Positions 1 through 10,975 of a DNA stretch of 64,000 bases are shown piece by piece; the first letter of the stretch is position 1, and every line of letters begins with the position of its first letter. Origin of the DNA: Phascolarctos cinereus (Eukaryota > Chordata > Mammalia > Diprotodontia > Phascolarctidae); assembly GCF_002099425.1 (NCBI RefSeq), contig NW_018344185.1:662001-726000 (forward strand). Direction: 5' to 3'. The notes under the pieces are model-generated. The model was not told the origin of the DNA and searched no databases. It saw nothing but the letters and a program-made list of their open reading frames with translations. Position numbers and translations under genes: made by a program.

Positions 1-7
1 CACAAGT

Positions 8-150
8 TATCTGCTTTGATCCTCACAAACAACCCTGTGAGATATAATAGGAGACAGGGAAGTATTATAAAAATTTTGCTAATGAAAGAACTGAGAGTCA
101 GATAGATTAAATGACTCACCCAGGCTCATGAAAACAGTAAATAGAATTTT
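8..150 (-). mobile_element. MIR-like CORE SINE fragment
   Basis: Read on the minus strand this resembles a degraded MIR: the stretch with ATCCTCACAAACAACCCTGTGAG, a diverged copy of the 'gaggaaactgaggctcagag' motif, and a 'cacccaggctcatg' remnant of the tRNA-like part. Heavily diverged, so old. Subfamily not assignable. Confidence 0.6.
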
Positions 151-449
151 GAGCATAACTCGTTTAATTGTAAATCTAAAGAGAAAAAAAGAAACACTTA
201 AAGAGGTTTAAAAGAGGTTAATAATAATATTATTATTGGCAAAGAATAATAGTTTGAATTTTTTGTGGGGAGAGGGGATGATAGTACTAGTGAATTCATT
301 GGCTCAGGGAATCCTCAGTGCAAAATCCATTTCGTTGATAGCAAATCTCCTCATATATCCTTATGTATCATGGTCAACTGAAAGATTTACTTATGCTTAG
401 GAAGTTAGTATGGGCTAGAGGAAGGATTTGAAGCCAGGTTTTCTACCTC
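151..449. other. unassigned AT-rich sequence
   Basis: No coding signal or repeat family recognised. It contains a short A-rich and AAT/ATT-rich patch around 215-240. Confidence 0.5.
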
Positions 450-1110
450 AAAGGCCCCCTGGTTGGTTGGTTGGTTATTGTCCTTTTTGCTCAAAGAGGA
501 CCAAAATGACATCACTATGTTACAGTCAAGGTATAGTGTGTCTCACTGTGGCTGATCAGATCAAGACAAGCTTGAATGGTTCTACCACAGGTCAGGCACA
601 AATAGTCCATATGAACATTTGGAGTGGAGGTGTCTCTAAATTTGTGCAACTCATTTTTCTTTGGAGCTACTGCAATTCTGATTTTCTCATAAAGCACAGC
701 ACATTTTTTGATGTGGGCACACCATGCTGGGCAGTACTGTGCCAGTGTCTCCCATGTCTTACAATCAGTTCCAAAGTTCTTCAGAGAGACCTAGAGAGTA
801 CCCCTGTATCATTTACTCTGACTTCCATGTAGGCCCTTGCCTTGTGTGAGTTCTCTATACATTTGGAATTCAAACAACAGGGCCATCCCATCAGAGTTGT
901 ACTCTCTGCAGTAAAGTTTGAATGCTTGGCAGTTCACTTCAGGAAAGGAACTCAATGTCCTGTACCTCAGTAGGTGATCTTTAGAATCTTCCTAAGGCAG
1001 TTCAGATAGAAACAATTCAGTTTCTTGGCATGTCTCCGGTATACTGTCTAGATTTCACAGGCATACAACAATGAGGTCAGCACAATGGCTACTCTTCAGT
1101 ATGATATTTT
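450..1110 (-). mobile_element. Old LINE 3' end with zinc-finger-like C-terminus
   Basis: The minus strand carries the decayed end of a non-LTR retrotransposon ORF2. Around 950-1100 it reads like the post-RT region of such LINEs (SLLYACEI, then HAKKLNCFYLNCLRKIL). Further on, at 515-697, an open stretch contains a C-x2-C followed by LISHSETH, like the C-terminal Cys2-His2 knuckle 'CPxCGRxxxARIGLISHxRTH' of some LINE ORF2 proteins. Frames are broken by stops, so it is a relic. The clade (RTE-X/L4-like or another) is uncertain. Confidence 0.6.
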
Positions 1111-1189
1111 TTATAATATTACCAATATGAAATAATTTGGGATTGGACCAAAATTTCCTCATATTTGACACCATGAATACTACTAGTAG

Positions 1190-1717
1190 TTGCAATTATT
1201 ATTATCAACATTGAAATTATTATTAACCTTGACATAGGGAATAGAAAATGGATGGCATAATAGAAGGGATAGCAGATTGAGGGAGTTGGTGGTTGAAAAC
1301 AAAACACTTTTGAAGAGTGACAGGGCGAAATAAGACAAAAAGAGGCTATACAAGGGGAAAAAAGTAAGATTGAGGGAAATGCATAGATAGTAATCATAAC
1401 CATGAATATGAATGGCATGAATTCACCCATAAACAGAAACAGAGTGAATTAAAAACAAATATCTGACAATATGTTGTTTGCAAGAAACATACCTGAAGCA
1501 AAGAGACACGTAGAATAAAGGTAAGAGGCAGGAGCAGAATCTATTATGCTTCAGCAAAAGTTAAAAAAAAAGAAAAAAGAAAGAAAGAAAGCAGAGATAG
1601 CAATTCTCAGACAAAGCAAGAGCAAAAAAAAATAGATCTGAATAAAAGAGATAGGAGGGAAGGTACCATAGACTATGAAATAATGTCAATACTAACACAT
1701 ATTCACCAAGTGGCATA
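1190..1717 (+). mobile_element. L1 ORF2 endonuclease region, part 1 (split by a later L1)
   Basis: The plus strand matches the same L1 segment seen antisense at 26.1-27.1 kb, including AATGAATATGAATGGCATG and the 'tctattatgcttcagc' stretch followed by lysine-rich endonuclease sequence. It is interrupted at 1717 by the antisense L1 at 1732-3567 and resumes at 3582. The left edge is fuzzy, between 1110 and 1200. The reading frame is broken. Confidence 0.65.
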
Positions 1718-1731
1718 GCATCCACATTCTT

Positions 1732-3567
1732 TTTTTAATTTTTAATTAATTATTTTGAATTAGCAACAATTACTTCCATAAGCTTTTGAGTTTCAAATTT
1801 TCTCCCCCTCCTTCCCCACCTCCCTCCCAAGACAGGGTGTAATCTGATATAGGCTATACATATACATTCATGTTAAACGTATTTTCACATGAGTGATGCT
1901 GTAGGTAAGAATTAGAACCAATAGAAGGAACCACCAGAAAGAGGAAATAAAACACAACAGGAGAAAAAAATAACGAATAGTATGCCTCCATCTATATTCA
2001 AACTCCATAGTTCTTTCTTTGGATGTGGATAGCATTTTCCATCAAGAGGCCTTTGGAGATCTCTTAGATCCTTGTATTGCTGAGAAGGGTTAAGCCTATC
2101 AATATTAGTCATCACACGACATGGCTTTTATTGTGTGCAGTGTTCTCCTGGTTCTGCTCACTTCACTCAGCATCAGACCATACAAGTCTTTCAAGGTTTT
2201 TCTTGAAGTCAGCCTGTTCCTCATTTCTTATACCACAATAGTATTCCATTAAATTCATATACCACAACTTGTTTAGCCATTCCCTAATTGATAGGCATCC
2301 TTTCAATTTCCAATTCTTTGCCACCACAAAAAGAGCTACTATAAATATTTTTATACATGTGGGTCCTTTTCCTATTTGTAAGATCTCTCTGGGATACAGC
2401 CCTAGAAGCGCTATTGCCGGGTTAAAGGGTATGCACATTTTTATAGCCCTTTGGGCATTGTTCCCAATTGCTCTCCAAAATGGTTGGATCATTTCACAAC
2501 TCCACTAACAATGGATTAGGGATCCAATTTTCCCACATCTTCAACATTTATCATTTTCTTGTTTTTCATGTTGGGCAATCTGATAGGTGTGATGTAGTAC
2601 CTCAGAGTTGTTTTGATTTGCATTTCTCTAATCGATAGTGATTTTGAGCATTTTTTTCATATGACTATAGATGGCTTTAATTTCTTCATCTGAGAACTGT
2701 CTGTTCATATCCTTTGACCATTTAATAATTGGGGAACGAGTTGTATTCTTATAAATTTGACTTAATTCTCTATATATTTTAGAAATGAGGCCCTTATCAG
2801 AGACACTGATTGTAAAAATTCTTTCCCAATTTTCTACCTTCCTTCTAATCTTGGTTGCATTGGCTTAGTTTGTACAAAAACTTTTCAGTTTAATGTAATC
2901 AAAGTTATCCATTTTGCTTTTCATAATGTTCTCTATCTCCTGTTTGGTCATGAATTCTTCTGTTTTCCATAAATCTGATAGGTAAACTATCCCTTGCTCT
3001 CCCAGTTTGCTTACAGTGTCAGCCTTTATATCTAAATCATGTACCCATTTTGACTTGATTTTACTATATGGTGTGAGATTTTGATCTATGCCTGGTTTCT
3101 GCCATACTCTTTTCCAGTTTTCTCAGCAGTTTTTGTCAAAGGGTGTGTTCTTATCCCAGAAGCTGGCATCTTTGGGTTTATCAAATAATAGATTACTATA
3201 GTCATTGACTACTGTGCTTGTACTTGTACTTAACCTATTCCACTGATCCACCTCTCTATTTTTCAGGCAGTTCCAAGCAGTTTTCATGATTGCTGCTTTA
3301 TAATACAATTTAAGATCTGGAATGGCTAGGCCACCTTACCCTGCATTTCTTTTCATTAGTTCCCTTGGTATTCTGGAACTTTTATTATTCCAAATGAACC
3401 TTGTTATTATTTTTTCTAACTCTATACAGTAATTTTTGGTAGTTTGATGAGTATAGCACTGAATAAGTAAATTAGCTTAGGTAGAATTGTCATTTTTATT
3501 ATATTAGCTCAGCCTACCCATGAGCAACTGATTTTTTACAAGTATTTATATCTGACTTTATTTGTGT
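1732..3567 (-). mobile_element. 5'-truncated L1, antisense, with 14-bp target duplication
   Basis: Read on the minus strand this is the 3' part of L1: distal ORF2 (the stretch 2163-2492 encodes IGNNAQRAIKMCIPFNPAI and LFVVAKNWKLKGC), then the 3' UTR, with a T-rich start at 1731 as the copied tail. The direct repeat GCATCCACATTCTT lies at 1718-1731 and 3568-3581 and fixes both insertion edges. The copy lacks the 5' UTR, ORF1 and the endonuclease/RT, as expected for a 5'-truncated insertion. Several stops disrupt ORF2. It is younger than the L1 it splits. Confidence 0.9.
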
Positions 3568-3581
3568 GCATCCACATTCTT

Positions 3582-3700
3582 AAAGGAAAATTTAAATTAA
3601 ATATAAAAGAAAAGAGAATTTGGACCTCAAAATTAAAGAAAAACAAATGTTAAAAATTATTTTTACATATAATTGGAAAAAATAGTTTAAAAGTTGTCTT
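3582..3700 (+). mobile_element. L1 part 2: endonuclease remnant joined to L1 3' end
   Basis: Continues the plus-strand L1 from 1717 (TAAAGGAAAATTTAAATTAA). Within about 60 bases it passes into a typical L1 3' terminus (3640-3700, the 'gttaaaaattatttttacatataattgg' type end). The whole RT and ORF2 C-terminus are therefore absent, so the older host element was itself internally deleted or built from two L1 pieces. Confidence 0.55.
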
Positions 3701-4135
3701 AATCACCACCATTACAATATCTTAAGTCATAAAGCTGTCACCTCCTGGTAGAAGGTCACATATAAATTGTTTAAGAGATTTAAGCAACTTTTGTAGAAAA
3801 TTATCTCCCCTCATTAACATAGATACCATCAGTTCTCATTATTATTCAGTCACTTATTTTAAGGCACTGGAAACTCCTGAAGCAAATACTTTCCCCATAT
3901 ATACATTTTTACCTAATGAAAACCCTACTCAATTAATTTGTTAGATTTAGCTACTATAGCTATGTAATGGCCCTTAAAAATGGACCATTATATTGGGGGA
4001 TTTGGTTGGTATAAGAAATCAAGTAGGTTTTAAAGAATGGAGCATGACCTATACAGCTAATATTTAGTGGATGGGACTTTGCTATAGGGAGCTCTAGACT
4101 CCCTGTGTCCAGAATACAGAGGATATCAGTAAATT
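3701..4135. other. unassigned sequence
   Basis: AT-rich. No repeat family, ORF or RNA recognised. Confidence 0.5.
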
Positions 4136-4378
4136 CTGTTGTTGTTTAGTCATTTCATCATGTCTGATTCTTCATGATCCTATGGCCCATAGTGTCCATA
4201 GTTTTCTTGGCAAAAGTATTGGAGTGGTTTGCCATTTCTTTCTCCAGTGGATTAAAGCAAACAGAGATTAAATGACTTGCTCAGGGTCACATACCTAGTA
4301 AGTGACTGAGGCTGGATTTGATCTCAGTTTTCCCTGACTCCAAGCTCAGCACTCTATTTACTGAGCCATCTAGTTGCA
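4136..4378 (-). mobile_element. Mar4-like tRNA-RTE SINE
   Basis: On the minus strand a tRNA-like head (GCAACTAGATGGCTCAGTAA at the right end) is followed by the 'tgacctgagcaagtcatttaatc' motif. The tail has 'ggagaaagaaatggcaaaccactccaatac' and 'catgaagaatcagacatgatg', which is typical of the RTE/BovB-mobilised marsupial SINEs. Moderately diverged. No clear target duplication. Confidence 0.8.
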
Positions 4379-4494
4379 ACCCACAAACTGTATAGGGTCC
4401 CTATTAAAAGAAAAATACAAATTAAATTTGATAAGAAATCAAGTTTTCTCTCTTTGTGATTCAAAGGCATTCACTTCCTGCCTCCAATTCTTCT

Positions 4495-4555
4495 TAACTC
4501 AATGCTTGGAACATAGTAAGTACTTAACATAATTGTTCATTATTTTCTTAATAAA
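4495..4555 (+). mobile_element. L2/MIR-type 3' tail
   Basis: The 'caatgcttggaacatagtaagtacttaacat' stretch matches the shared L2/MIR 3' terminus 'gcctggcacatagtaggcgcttaataaat'. Short and old. Confidence 0.55.
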
Positions 4556-4664
4556 TTTTTCTGGTGTTAACATACATTAATCCACATATTGTTTTATGGT
4601 CCAACAAAAAAAAAGACCACTTTGCTTTTCTTCACTCAGAATATCCCATCTTCTTGAATTTGTA

Positions 4665-4905
4665 CTGGTTGTCTCCAATGACTGAAATGCAGTCCTTCAT
4701 CTCTACCTCTTAGATTTTCTAGTTTCTTTTGTAGCCCAGCTGAACCACCAGTTCATTTCCATCCTTGTTCTTCTTGATCTGTCTGCAGCCTTTGACTCCA
4801 CTGATTAACCTCTTTTCCTTCAAAATATATTCTCCCTAGGTTCTCATGACACAACTCTTCTTGGCCCTCTGCCTCCTTATGTGCTCACTCCTTCACAGTC
4901 TGTAA
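4665..4905 (+). mobile_element. L2 reverse-transcriptase fragment
   Basis: The plus strand translates in places as LLDLSAAFDSTD followed by FSLGSHDTTL, which matches the L2 RT motif A region (LLDLSAAFDTVDH...LGFHDTALSW). The AFD aspartate motif is kept although the element is long dead. Both flanks decay into unassigned sequence. Confidence 0.75.
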
Positions 4906-5225
4906 GGTGAGGAGTAAAGGAAGGAGAAAAGTGCTGTTTAAGGAAGTGTAATTAAATAATAGTTTATACATAGGCTGAAATAGAGAAAACATATTCATGT
5001 AAGTAGATTATTTTACTCTAATACAAGAATGAAATGATTAGAGCTTGGATTTATGCAAAAAAGGATGAATGATAACATTTCAAAGTCACAACCAAGAAGA
5101 TATACTAACAAGTGGTTTATCTAGGATAACAAAGGGGAAATAAACTGATGGGAAAAAAGACTATGATATTTCACATTTTGGGGACCAAAATGAGAGAATG
5201 GGAATTAGAGGCAGAAATTGTTTCA
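4906..5225. other. unassigned sequence
   Basis: Purine-rich to AT-rich single-copy-looking DNA. Nothing recognised. Confidence 0.5.
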
Positions 5226-5360
5226 TGATTGTGTAGGTATGTGTGTATATGCATACATGCACATGCATATATTATATATCTATATGTGTGTATATTTGTA
5301 TACATACATGTATAGATATATAAACACATATATATGCATATATATATATATATACATGCA
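5226..5360. repeat. Imperfect (TA/TG)n microsatellite
   Basis: Alternating pyrimidine-purine tract of mixed TATG, TGTG and TATA units. The apparent Tyr/Ile/Cys-rich reading frame across it is only the translation of the repeat. Confidence 0.9.
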
Positions 5361-5489
5361 TATATAGCTTTCTCTAAAATTATTTTCTGTAACTCCATTT
5401 CTATAGTTTACTAATTGTTACCAGAAAGGAAGAATTTCTGCATTGGATTTGATAGTATGATACCACTACAATCTATTATATTTTGCCAT

Positions 5490-5960
5490 TTTATTTAGGT
5501 TTATAATGCATATTTATATCACTCAGACAAGCTTTCCTGTGTTCTTCAGAATTTTTGATATTATGCATTCATTTCTACATAGTAATACTCACATTCAAAT
5601 ATTAGACTTTTTTTAACCAATACCTAATTTTTGGATACTTTATATTTATATTTTGATTTATCACACAAAATGCTACTATGAATATTTGCATGTGTATAGT
5701 ATGTTCATACATTTTATGTGCACATATGCATATCTATACATGTGTGTAAACACACAAGAATTTTTTTTCAATGTAACCCTACTTACATAGTTTCAGTAGC
5801 TAAATCACCTTGTGGGTTAAAGGGTATGTATGATTTAATAACTTTTCTTGGTTATTTCCAAATCATTTTCAATGGTGTATTAAATATATTCACAGCTTTA
5901 CCAATAGGGAATTAATATATGCCATTATTTCCCCTTTTGTCTAAAATGGTATTTGTATTC
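5490..5960 (-). mobile_element. Old L1 3' region, antisense
   Basis: The plus strand keeps the order of motifs seen in antisense L1 ORF2 ends: 'aaccaatacctaatttttggatac', 'tgctactatgaatatttgcatg', 'gggttaaagggtatg', then 'tttccaaatcattttc' and 'cacagctttaccaa'. It is much more diverged than the other L1 copies here. Interrupted near 5690-5760 by a TA/TG-rich tract. Confidence 0.6.
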
Positions 5961-6225
5961 AAGTGTATGTGCATATGTATGTATGATATATGTGTGCTTG
6001 TGTGTGTGTGTGTGTATGTATAAACCCATAAGATTTTTTTCTGTCAATATCATCCTACTTATATTGTCTCAGGAGCTAGATCATGTGGGTCAAATGGCAT
6101 GTATGATTTAATAACTTTTTTGCATATTTCCAAATTGGTTTTGATGGTAGTTTGAATGTATTCACAGCTCCATCGGTATGGAACTAGCATAAGCTATTAT
6201 CGTTTCCCCTTTTTCCAAAAATTGT
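5690..6225. repeat. Diverged tandem duplication, two units of about 270 bp
   Basis: Unit A (about 5690-5955) and unit B (about 5956-6225) each hold a TATG/TGTG-rich start, an 'aagatttttttt' or 'aagaattttttt' patch, then 'atgtatgatttaataactttt', 'atttccaaa', 'attcacagct' and 'tttccccttttt/g'. The sequence is antisense L1 in both. By eye the units agree over roughly three quarters of positions, so the duplication is old. Confidence 0.6.
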
Positions 6226-7169
6226 TCAAGGGATTTGAACATGGACTCGATCAAGAATGTTGGAGAAAATTGATGTATAAAGTGAAAAAGGGAGCAACAG
6301 GTGGAAGATTTCACTATATAATAAATGGAAGAGAAGCTGTGGGTTAATTCATACCTAAGGGAATGTACGGTTCACCCTTCTTATACTGTAAATATGCTAT
6401 TAATGATTAGAAGATAAGACTATCCTTGTCCAAACATATTCTGGTGCTTTTATAACTGTGTCCAATTTAGTGGTTGCTGTTTGTGATCCCCAGAAAAGAA
6501 AAATTTCAAGAAAAGTTTAAAAATGTCAATTGCAAAATTTCATTGCATAGTTTCATGTATCCATGCAAACCAGCCTCTGAGCCCCTTTTTTTTTTATTGG
6601 AATGAAGTCTATTTAAACTTTGAGACTTGAAGAAAGAATAATTTGTCTACTTTAAGAAAAAATAAGTTTTAGATTGGAAAGGCATGCAAAATTTATAAGA
6701 TTAAAATTATTATTGAATCTTGAGAAAATCCAAAAAAATATTTCAGAGAAAAATACAGGAGTCTAAAAATTTTATTGGTGGTTTCTGTACAATTTGACCT
6801 GGAGAGATCTGGATGATGATCCAACAGAAGTGGTCATGTATGCTTCTTCTAGTCTGGTTTATCCTTTGGAGGAAGTAAATATCAACACTTTTATTTGGGT
6901 GGTACTAAATTGAGCTGAGGCTAGTAGAGTAATTGAGTTAGGACAGTTAGAAGGAAACTTCTAACTGTTAGAAGGATTTTAAGATTCATGGTCAGCAAAA
7001 TAGTTCTTCAGGCAAGGGACATATGAATGATGGATTTAGCTTAAGTAGTAGGGTAAGCAAAAAGATGAGCACAACTAATTAGGTGAGAATAAAAATCCAA
7101 GGCCCATTCATTTCAAATGGACTGGGTTAGCTTCAACAAATTAAGGATCAGGGAAATCAGAATAGAATC
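6226..7169. other. unassigned sequence
   Basis: No repeat family or credible coding exon recognised. A short frame at 6156-6347 starts within the L1-derived repeat and shows no domain. Confidence 0.5.
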
Positions 7170-7372
7170 CAGGGGTTGGCAACCTGTGGCCTTGAGGCCA
7201 CATGTGGCCTTGTAGGTCCTTGGGTGCAGCCTTTTGACTGAGTCCAAGTTTTACAGAACAAATCCTTTTATCAAGGAGATTTGTTCTGTGAAGTTTGAAT
7301 TCAGTCAAAGGGCCACAGCTGAGGACCTAGAGAGACACATGTGGCCTCAAGGCCACAAGTTCTCCACCCCTA
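7170..7372. mobile_element. hAT-type MITE, near-perfect hairpin
   Basis: The two ends are inverted copies: CAGGGGTTGGCAACCTGTGG at the left and the complement of it, with a few changes, at the right (to about 7372). The inner arms also pair: 'cagaacaaatcc' against 'ggagatttgttctg', and 'ccttttgactgag' against 'ttcagtcaaagg'. Only about 10 bases form the loop. CAG ends and GGCC-rich arms fit hAT/Charlie-type non-autonomous elements. No clean 8-bp target repeat is left. Confidence 0.75.
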
Positions 7373-7620
7373 GAGACTGAGATGAGATTTCAGAAAAAGA
7401 GGCATATGAGCCTCCCGGAAACCACATAAGGTTTTCACCACTGATCCAGAGGCTGATGCTATCTACTTTCTGCCCTCAACATAATACTTTATGAGCAGAC
7501 AAATCCAGAACAACAGAGATTAAAGGCTTATCTTGTTCTTTCCCAGCTGATTGTATTACATAGGTTTGGTAGAGAGACTAGGTTTAACTTGACAGCAGAC
7601 ATCTTTTCTAAATATCTGTG

Positions 7621-8150
7621 TCAATAAACATTTGTTAAGCAATCTACTATGTGCCAGGCACTGTGCTAAGTGCCATGAATACAATGAAAAAAAAAAAAAG
7701 ACAATCTATTCCCTTCAGGAACTCACAATCTTATCAGGATGACAACATGCAAACAAATATGTGAAAAATAAGCTATAAATGGAATAAATAAGAAATAATC
7801 AGCAGAGGGAACATACTTTGACAAAAGGTTCTTGTGGAAGTGGAATTTAAGCTAGCATATGAAGGAATCTAGGGAAGCCAGATGGCAGAGAGGATGAAGA
7901 AGAGAATTCTAGATGTGGGGAACAACCAATGACATTGCCCAAATTTGGTAAATGGATACTTGTGTGAGGAACAGCAAGGAAGTTGCTGTCACTGGATTCA
8001 AAAATTTGTGGTAGAGTGCAATTTGTGAGAAAACTGGAGAGGTGGTGGGGATAGGTTATATAGGGCTTTGAATACCAGATACATAGGAGTAATAACATAG
8101 GCAGTAATAATAGTTCAAGAGCGATGGAGTAATGTCATTGCCATAGATTC
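7621..8150 (-). mobile_element. L2 3' end
   Basis: The plus strand begins with 'tcaataaacatttgttaagcaatctactatgtgccaggcactgtgctaag', the complement of the L2 3' terminus. It continues through the antisense of the ORF2 C-terminus: the minus frame at 7847-8098 reads FKALHNL-like, then NFLAVPHTSIHLPNLGNVIG. Orientation is therefore minus. Old, with several disruptions. Confidence 0.8.
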
Positions 8151-8756
8151 CTATTTACAATCATAATCTGAGGGCAGTTAAAAGAAGATTGATGATTAAC
8201 CTGGGAGAAGGAATTTTACAAAGTTGTTGAGTCTTAAAGAAAGAAGGGAAAGGAAGGATGGAGAGACTTTGCCAAGAAGAATCAGACTTGGCCCACATTT
8301 TCCAGGTCTAGTCTGTGCCCATTCTGATGATATTCTTTCAGTAACTCTTTAATATTTTCCATATTCTTATTCTGCATTCCCTGTCCCTCTTTCAAAAGCT
8401 CCCTAATTTTAACTTTGTAATTGAGTAAAGTCTGACTAGTTTTCCCTGGTTGGATCACAGTTTTAGAATGACCTTGCACTTTCCTTTTCACCAGGTATAT
8501 GGGGATACCTGCACAAACCTGGTTGTCTTTAGTTATGATAATAGGCTATGTAGAAATGAGAAAAGAAGCTATCTTTTCAAGATATTGGGTACGTGTTTAT
8601 TTCCCAAAGCCCAAACAGTTAAAAATTCAGAAGACCTATTCTCTTTTCTTCATTTTTTGTGTTGTTGGGAACAAAGTTTTTGATCTCCCACTCTTGCTTT
8701 TCTCTTCTGTTGGTATCTTCTTCATGTCTGACATTAAGATTTAAGTTTTTTTAATA
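8151..8756. other. unassigned sequence with a short Lys/Glu-rich minus-strand frame
   Basis: Nothing certain. At 8282-8491 the minus strand has a 69-codon open stretch rich in K, E, N and L (KIRELLKEG, NIKELLKEY) that could form a coiled coil. It has no start context, splice signal or family match that I can support, and may be a decayed ORF1-like or other repeat fragment. Confidence 0.4.
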
Positions 8757-9015
8757 GTTTTTGTTGTTATTGTTCAGTCATTTTTCACTCATGTACAACT
8801 CTTTGTGACTTTATGGGGGGTTTTCTTGGAAAAGACACTGGAGTAGTTTGCCATTTCTTTCTCTATACCATTTAAAATATGATTAACTGAGGCAAACAGG
8901 GTTAAGGGACTTGCCCAGGGTCACACAGCTAATAAGTGTCTGCAAAAAGATTTGAACTTAGGTCTTCCTGACTCTAGGTCTGGTTCTGTATCCTCTGAAC
9001 CACCTAGTTGCTTCT
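8757..9015 (-). mobile_element. Mar4-like tRNA-RTE SINE
   Basis: Same architecture as the copy at 4136-4378. The tRNA-like head is at the right end (complement of 'accacctagttgc'), 'gggtcacacagctaataagtg' lies in the middle, and the RTE-type tail 'tggagtagtttgccatttc ... gttgttattgttcagtcat' is on the left. It abuts an L2 3' tail at 9017. Confidence 0.8.
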
Positions 9016-9016
9016 T

Positions 9017-9118
9017 TTTAAGGGTAGGAATTATTTTATTCCCTATATTGTATGCCTAGGATGTTGGTCAAAACCTGGTACATAAATATGCTTAATGAAA
9101 TATTTATTAATTAATTGG
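9017..9118 (+). mobile_element. L2 3' tail
   Basis: 'aagggtaggaattattttattccctatattgtatgcctaggatgttgg' followed by 'cctggtacataaatatgcttaatgaaata' matches the L2 3' UTR end in sense orientation. Confidence 0.6.
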
Positions 9119-9564
9119 TCTAAAGCCAGAATTTATTATGGTATAAAGACAGGTTTTGCCATGATCAGACAGGTTTCAAATCCCTTGGAAAGGATTATAT
9201 CTACATAGTAAAAAATCCCATTTTTCAATTGGTATCAAAGAAGTCCATCCCTTAAATATATATTATTTCTATATAGGGATAGATAAATGTCTTTCTGATA
9301 TATGGAAAATCAAAAAGCTCCTATCTTCCCTTTGAACTGAGATGAATAAAAAATGATAAAAAATAATTTATAGTATAAAGTATAAACAAACAAAAGAAAA
9401 ACTTTCCCTCTATCTGCAATGTTTGGCCTTTCCCATAGTCATAAACCTTCACTTATACATGCTTGTTTTCTCTCAATTCAAGAGGAAATCTATTTTGGAA
9501 ACAAGAAGAGGGAATGGGCGACATGTGGATGACTCTGATTTTGAAACTGAAAAGTCCTCTGATA
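9119..9564. other. unassigned sequence
   Basis: AT-rich with an A-rich patch near 9345-9400. Overlapping short frames at 9423-9729 share no recognisable domain, and the second half of them runs into a MIR relic. Confidence 0.5.
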
Positions 9565-9745
9565 AGACAGCAAATTGGTGGGCTACACAGTCAGGACATC
9601 TATGTATTAGCCCTAGCTCTGCTATTACATGTGCTAAAATTAGACATCTCAATTTATCTCTCTGAGTCTAGCTGTTCCCATATGCCAAAAGAGGTTATCC
9701 CACATGGTTATATTATAGATGAAATATGACAGATATGTAAAAAGA
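9565..9745 (+). mobile_element. MIR-like SINE
   Basis: 'cagtcaggacatctatgtattagccctagctctgctattacatg' followed by 'acatctcaatttatctctctgagtctagctgttcccatatgcc' aligns with MIR in sense orientation. Old. Confidence 0.6.
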
Positions 9746-10639
9746 ACATTGAAAAGTATAAAATGTTTATCTGCCTCACATATTCATATGATGTTACTTT
9801 CTCTAATGCATATGCAATTATAGAAGCTCAGATACTCAAAACTATGTTGTATAAGTAACAAGTAAAATGACTGAAAAATAGAAATGCTTGGAGTAGAATC
9901 ATTGTCTTCATGCATGTGAAGGGCTAGTAAATAGAAGAAAGTATATTTATTCCAGAGGTCAGAAAAGAAAGGTTTTGCCAGACACTGGATATGTGGTCAA
10001 GCAAGTAGTAGAATTACAAGCTTACTAGTAGCATAAGCTATCCATTTCTGGAGCACTGATTTCCAGAGTATGACTTCTATTTTCCAAATTTATATGGGCT
10101 CAAATAGGAAAAAGAGGCAACCCCTATATATAAGTTTCTTTGTTTAACTGCTGAATTTCCATTTCTAATGATGGATTTAGAGCATTCTTTTGGTAAGATA
10201 CACTTAGCATGCCAATATAATGATTTGGTCTTTAATATGATTAGGTAGATTGGAACTGTCTAATATCACTGAAAGACTATCTAGTAAGGTAAAATACAAA
10301 AGATTATGGGTAAGGAACTATAGAATATATACTTAATGCTATTATTTAACCTGTATTAAATGTGGGCAGCATTAGAAATGATAGGACTTAATAAAAGTCC
10401 ATTTCTTCCTATTTGCAAACTGTAATCAACATCATTTACAGTGATGGAAATCTTCAGGAAATATGAAAAGGAGACTGTGTGACAGCATTAGTATTCAGTG
10501 AAATGAATGGCCTTGGTGGGTTAGTCTTATTTTATAAGCTGTTACAATACCTACAACTCATCTTCATAGTTCAAAGTTATGCTCAGCAGAATTTTTCTTC
10601 TTAATTGCTCAAGATGCTCCATGGTGACATTAGCTACAT
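9746..10639. other. unassigned sequence
   Basis: No repeat, RNA or coding signal recognised. AT-rich DNA. Confidence 0.5.
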
Positions 10640-10735
10640 TGCCTGCAATAGAGAGATTAAAGAATCAAGTCATTGTATTATACAGCTAACACAATTGCTA
10701 ATAAAGGTCAGTAGTGGCAGGATAAATTATAGTGA
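10640..10735 (-). mobile_element. MIR-like SINE fragment
   Basis: 'agagagattaaagaatcaagtcattgtattatacagctaaca' resembles the antisense MIR core 'agagaggttaagtgacttgcccaaggtcacacagctagta'. Strongly diverged. Confidence 0.45.
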
Positions 10736-10837
10736 GACAGTTAATACAAATGGAGACTCAAGGGGTCTACCTGTACAGATTGCAAAATCTATACTCTGTA
10801 CAGAGAGTAGAAAAGGTGAATAAAGCTGAACTAACTA

Positions 10838-10840
10838 TAC

Positions 10841-10885
<45 letters not shown>

Positions 10886-10975
10886 TGTGTGCGTGTGTGT
10901 GTGTATATATATGTACATATATATATATATATATGTATATATATATGAAGAGAGAGAGAGAGAGAGAGAGAGAGA
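10838..10975. repeat. Compound (TA)(TG)(TA)(GA) microsatellite
   Basis: Four blocks in order: a short TA block, (TG)n with interruptions, (TA)n, and a pure (GA)n ending at 10975. Likely length-polymorphic. Confidence 0.95.
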
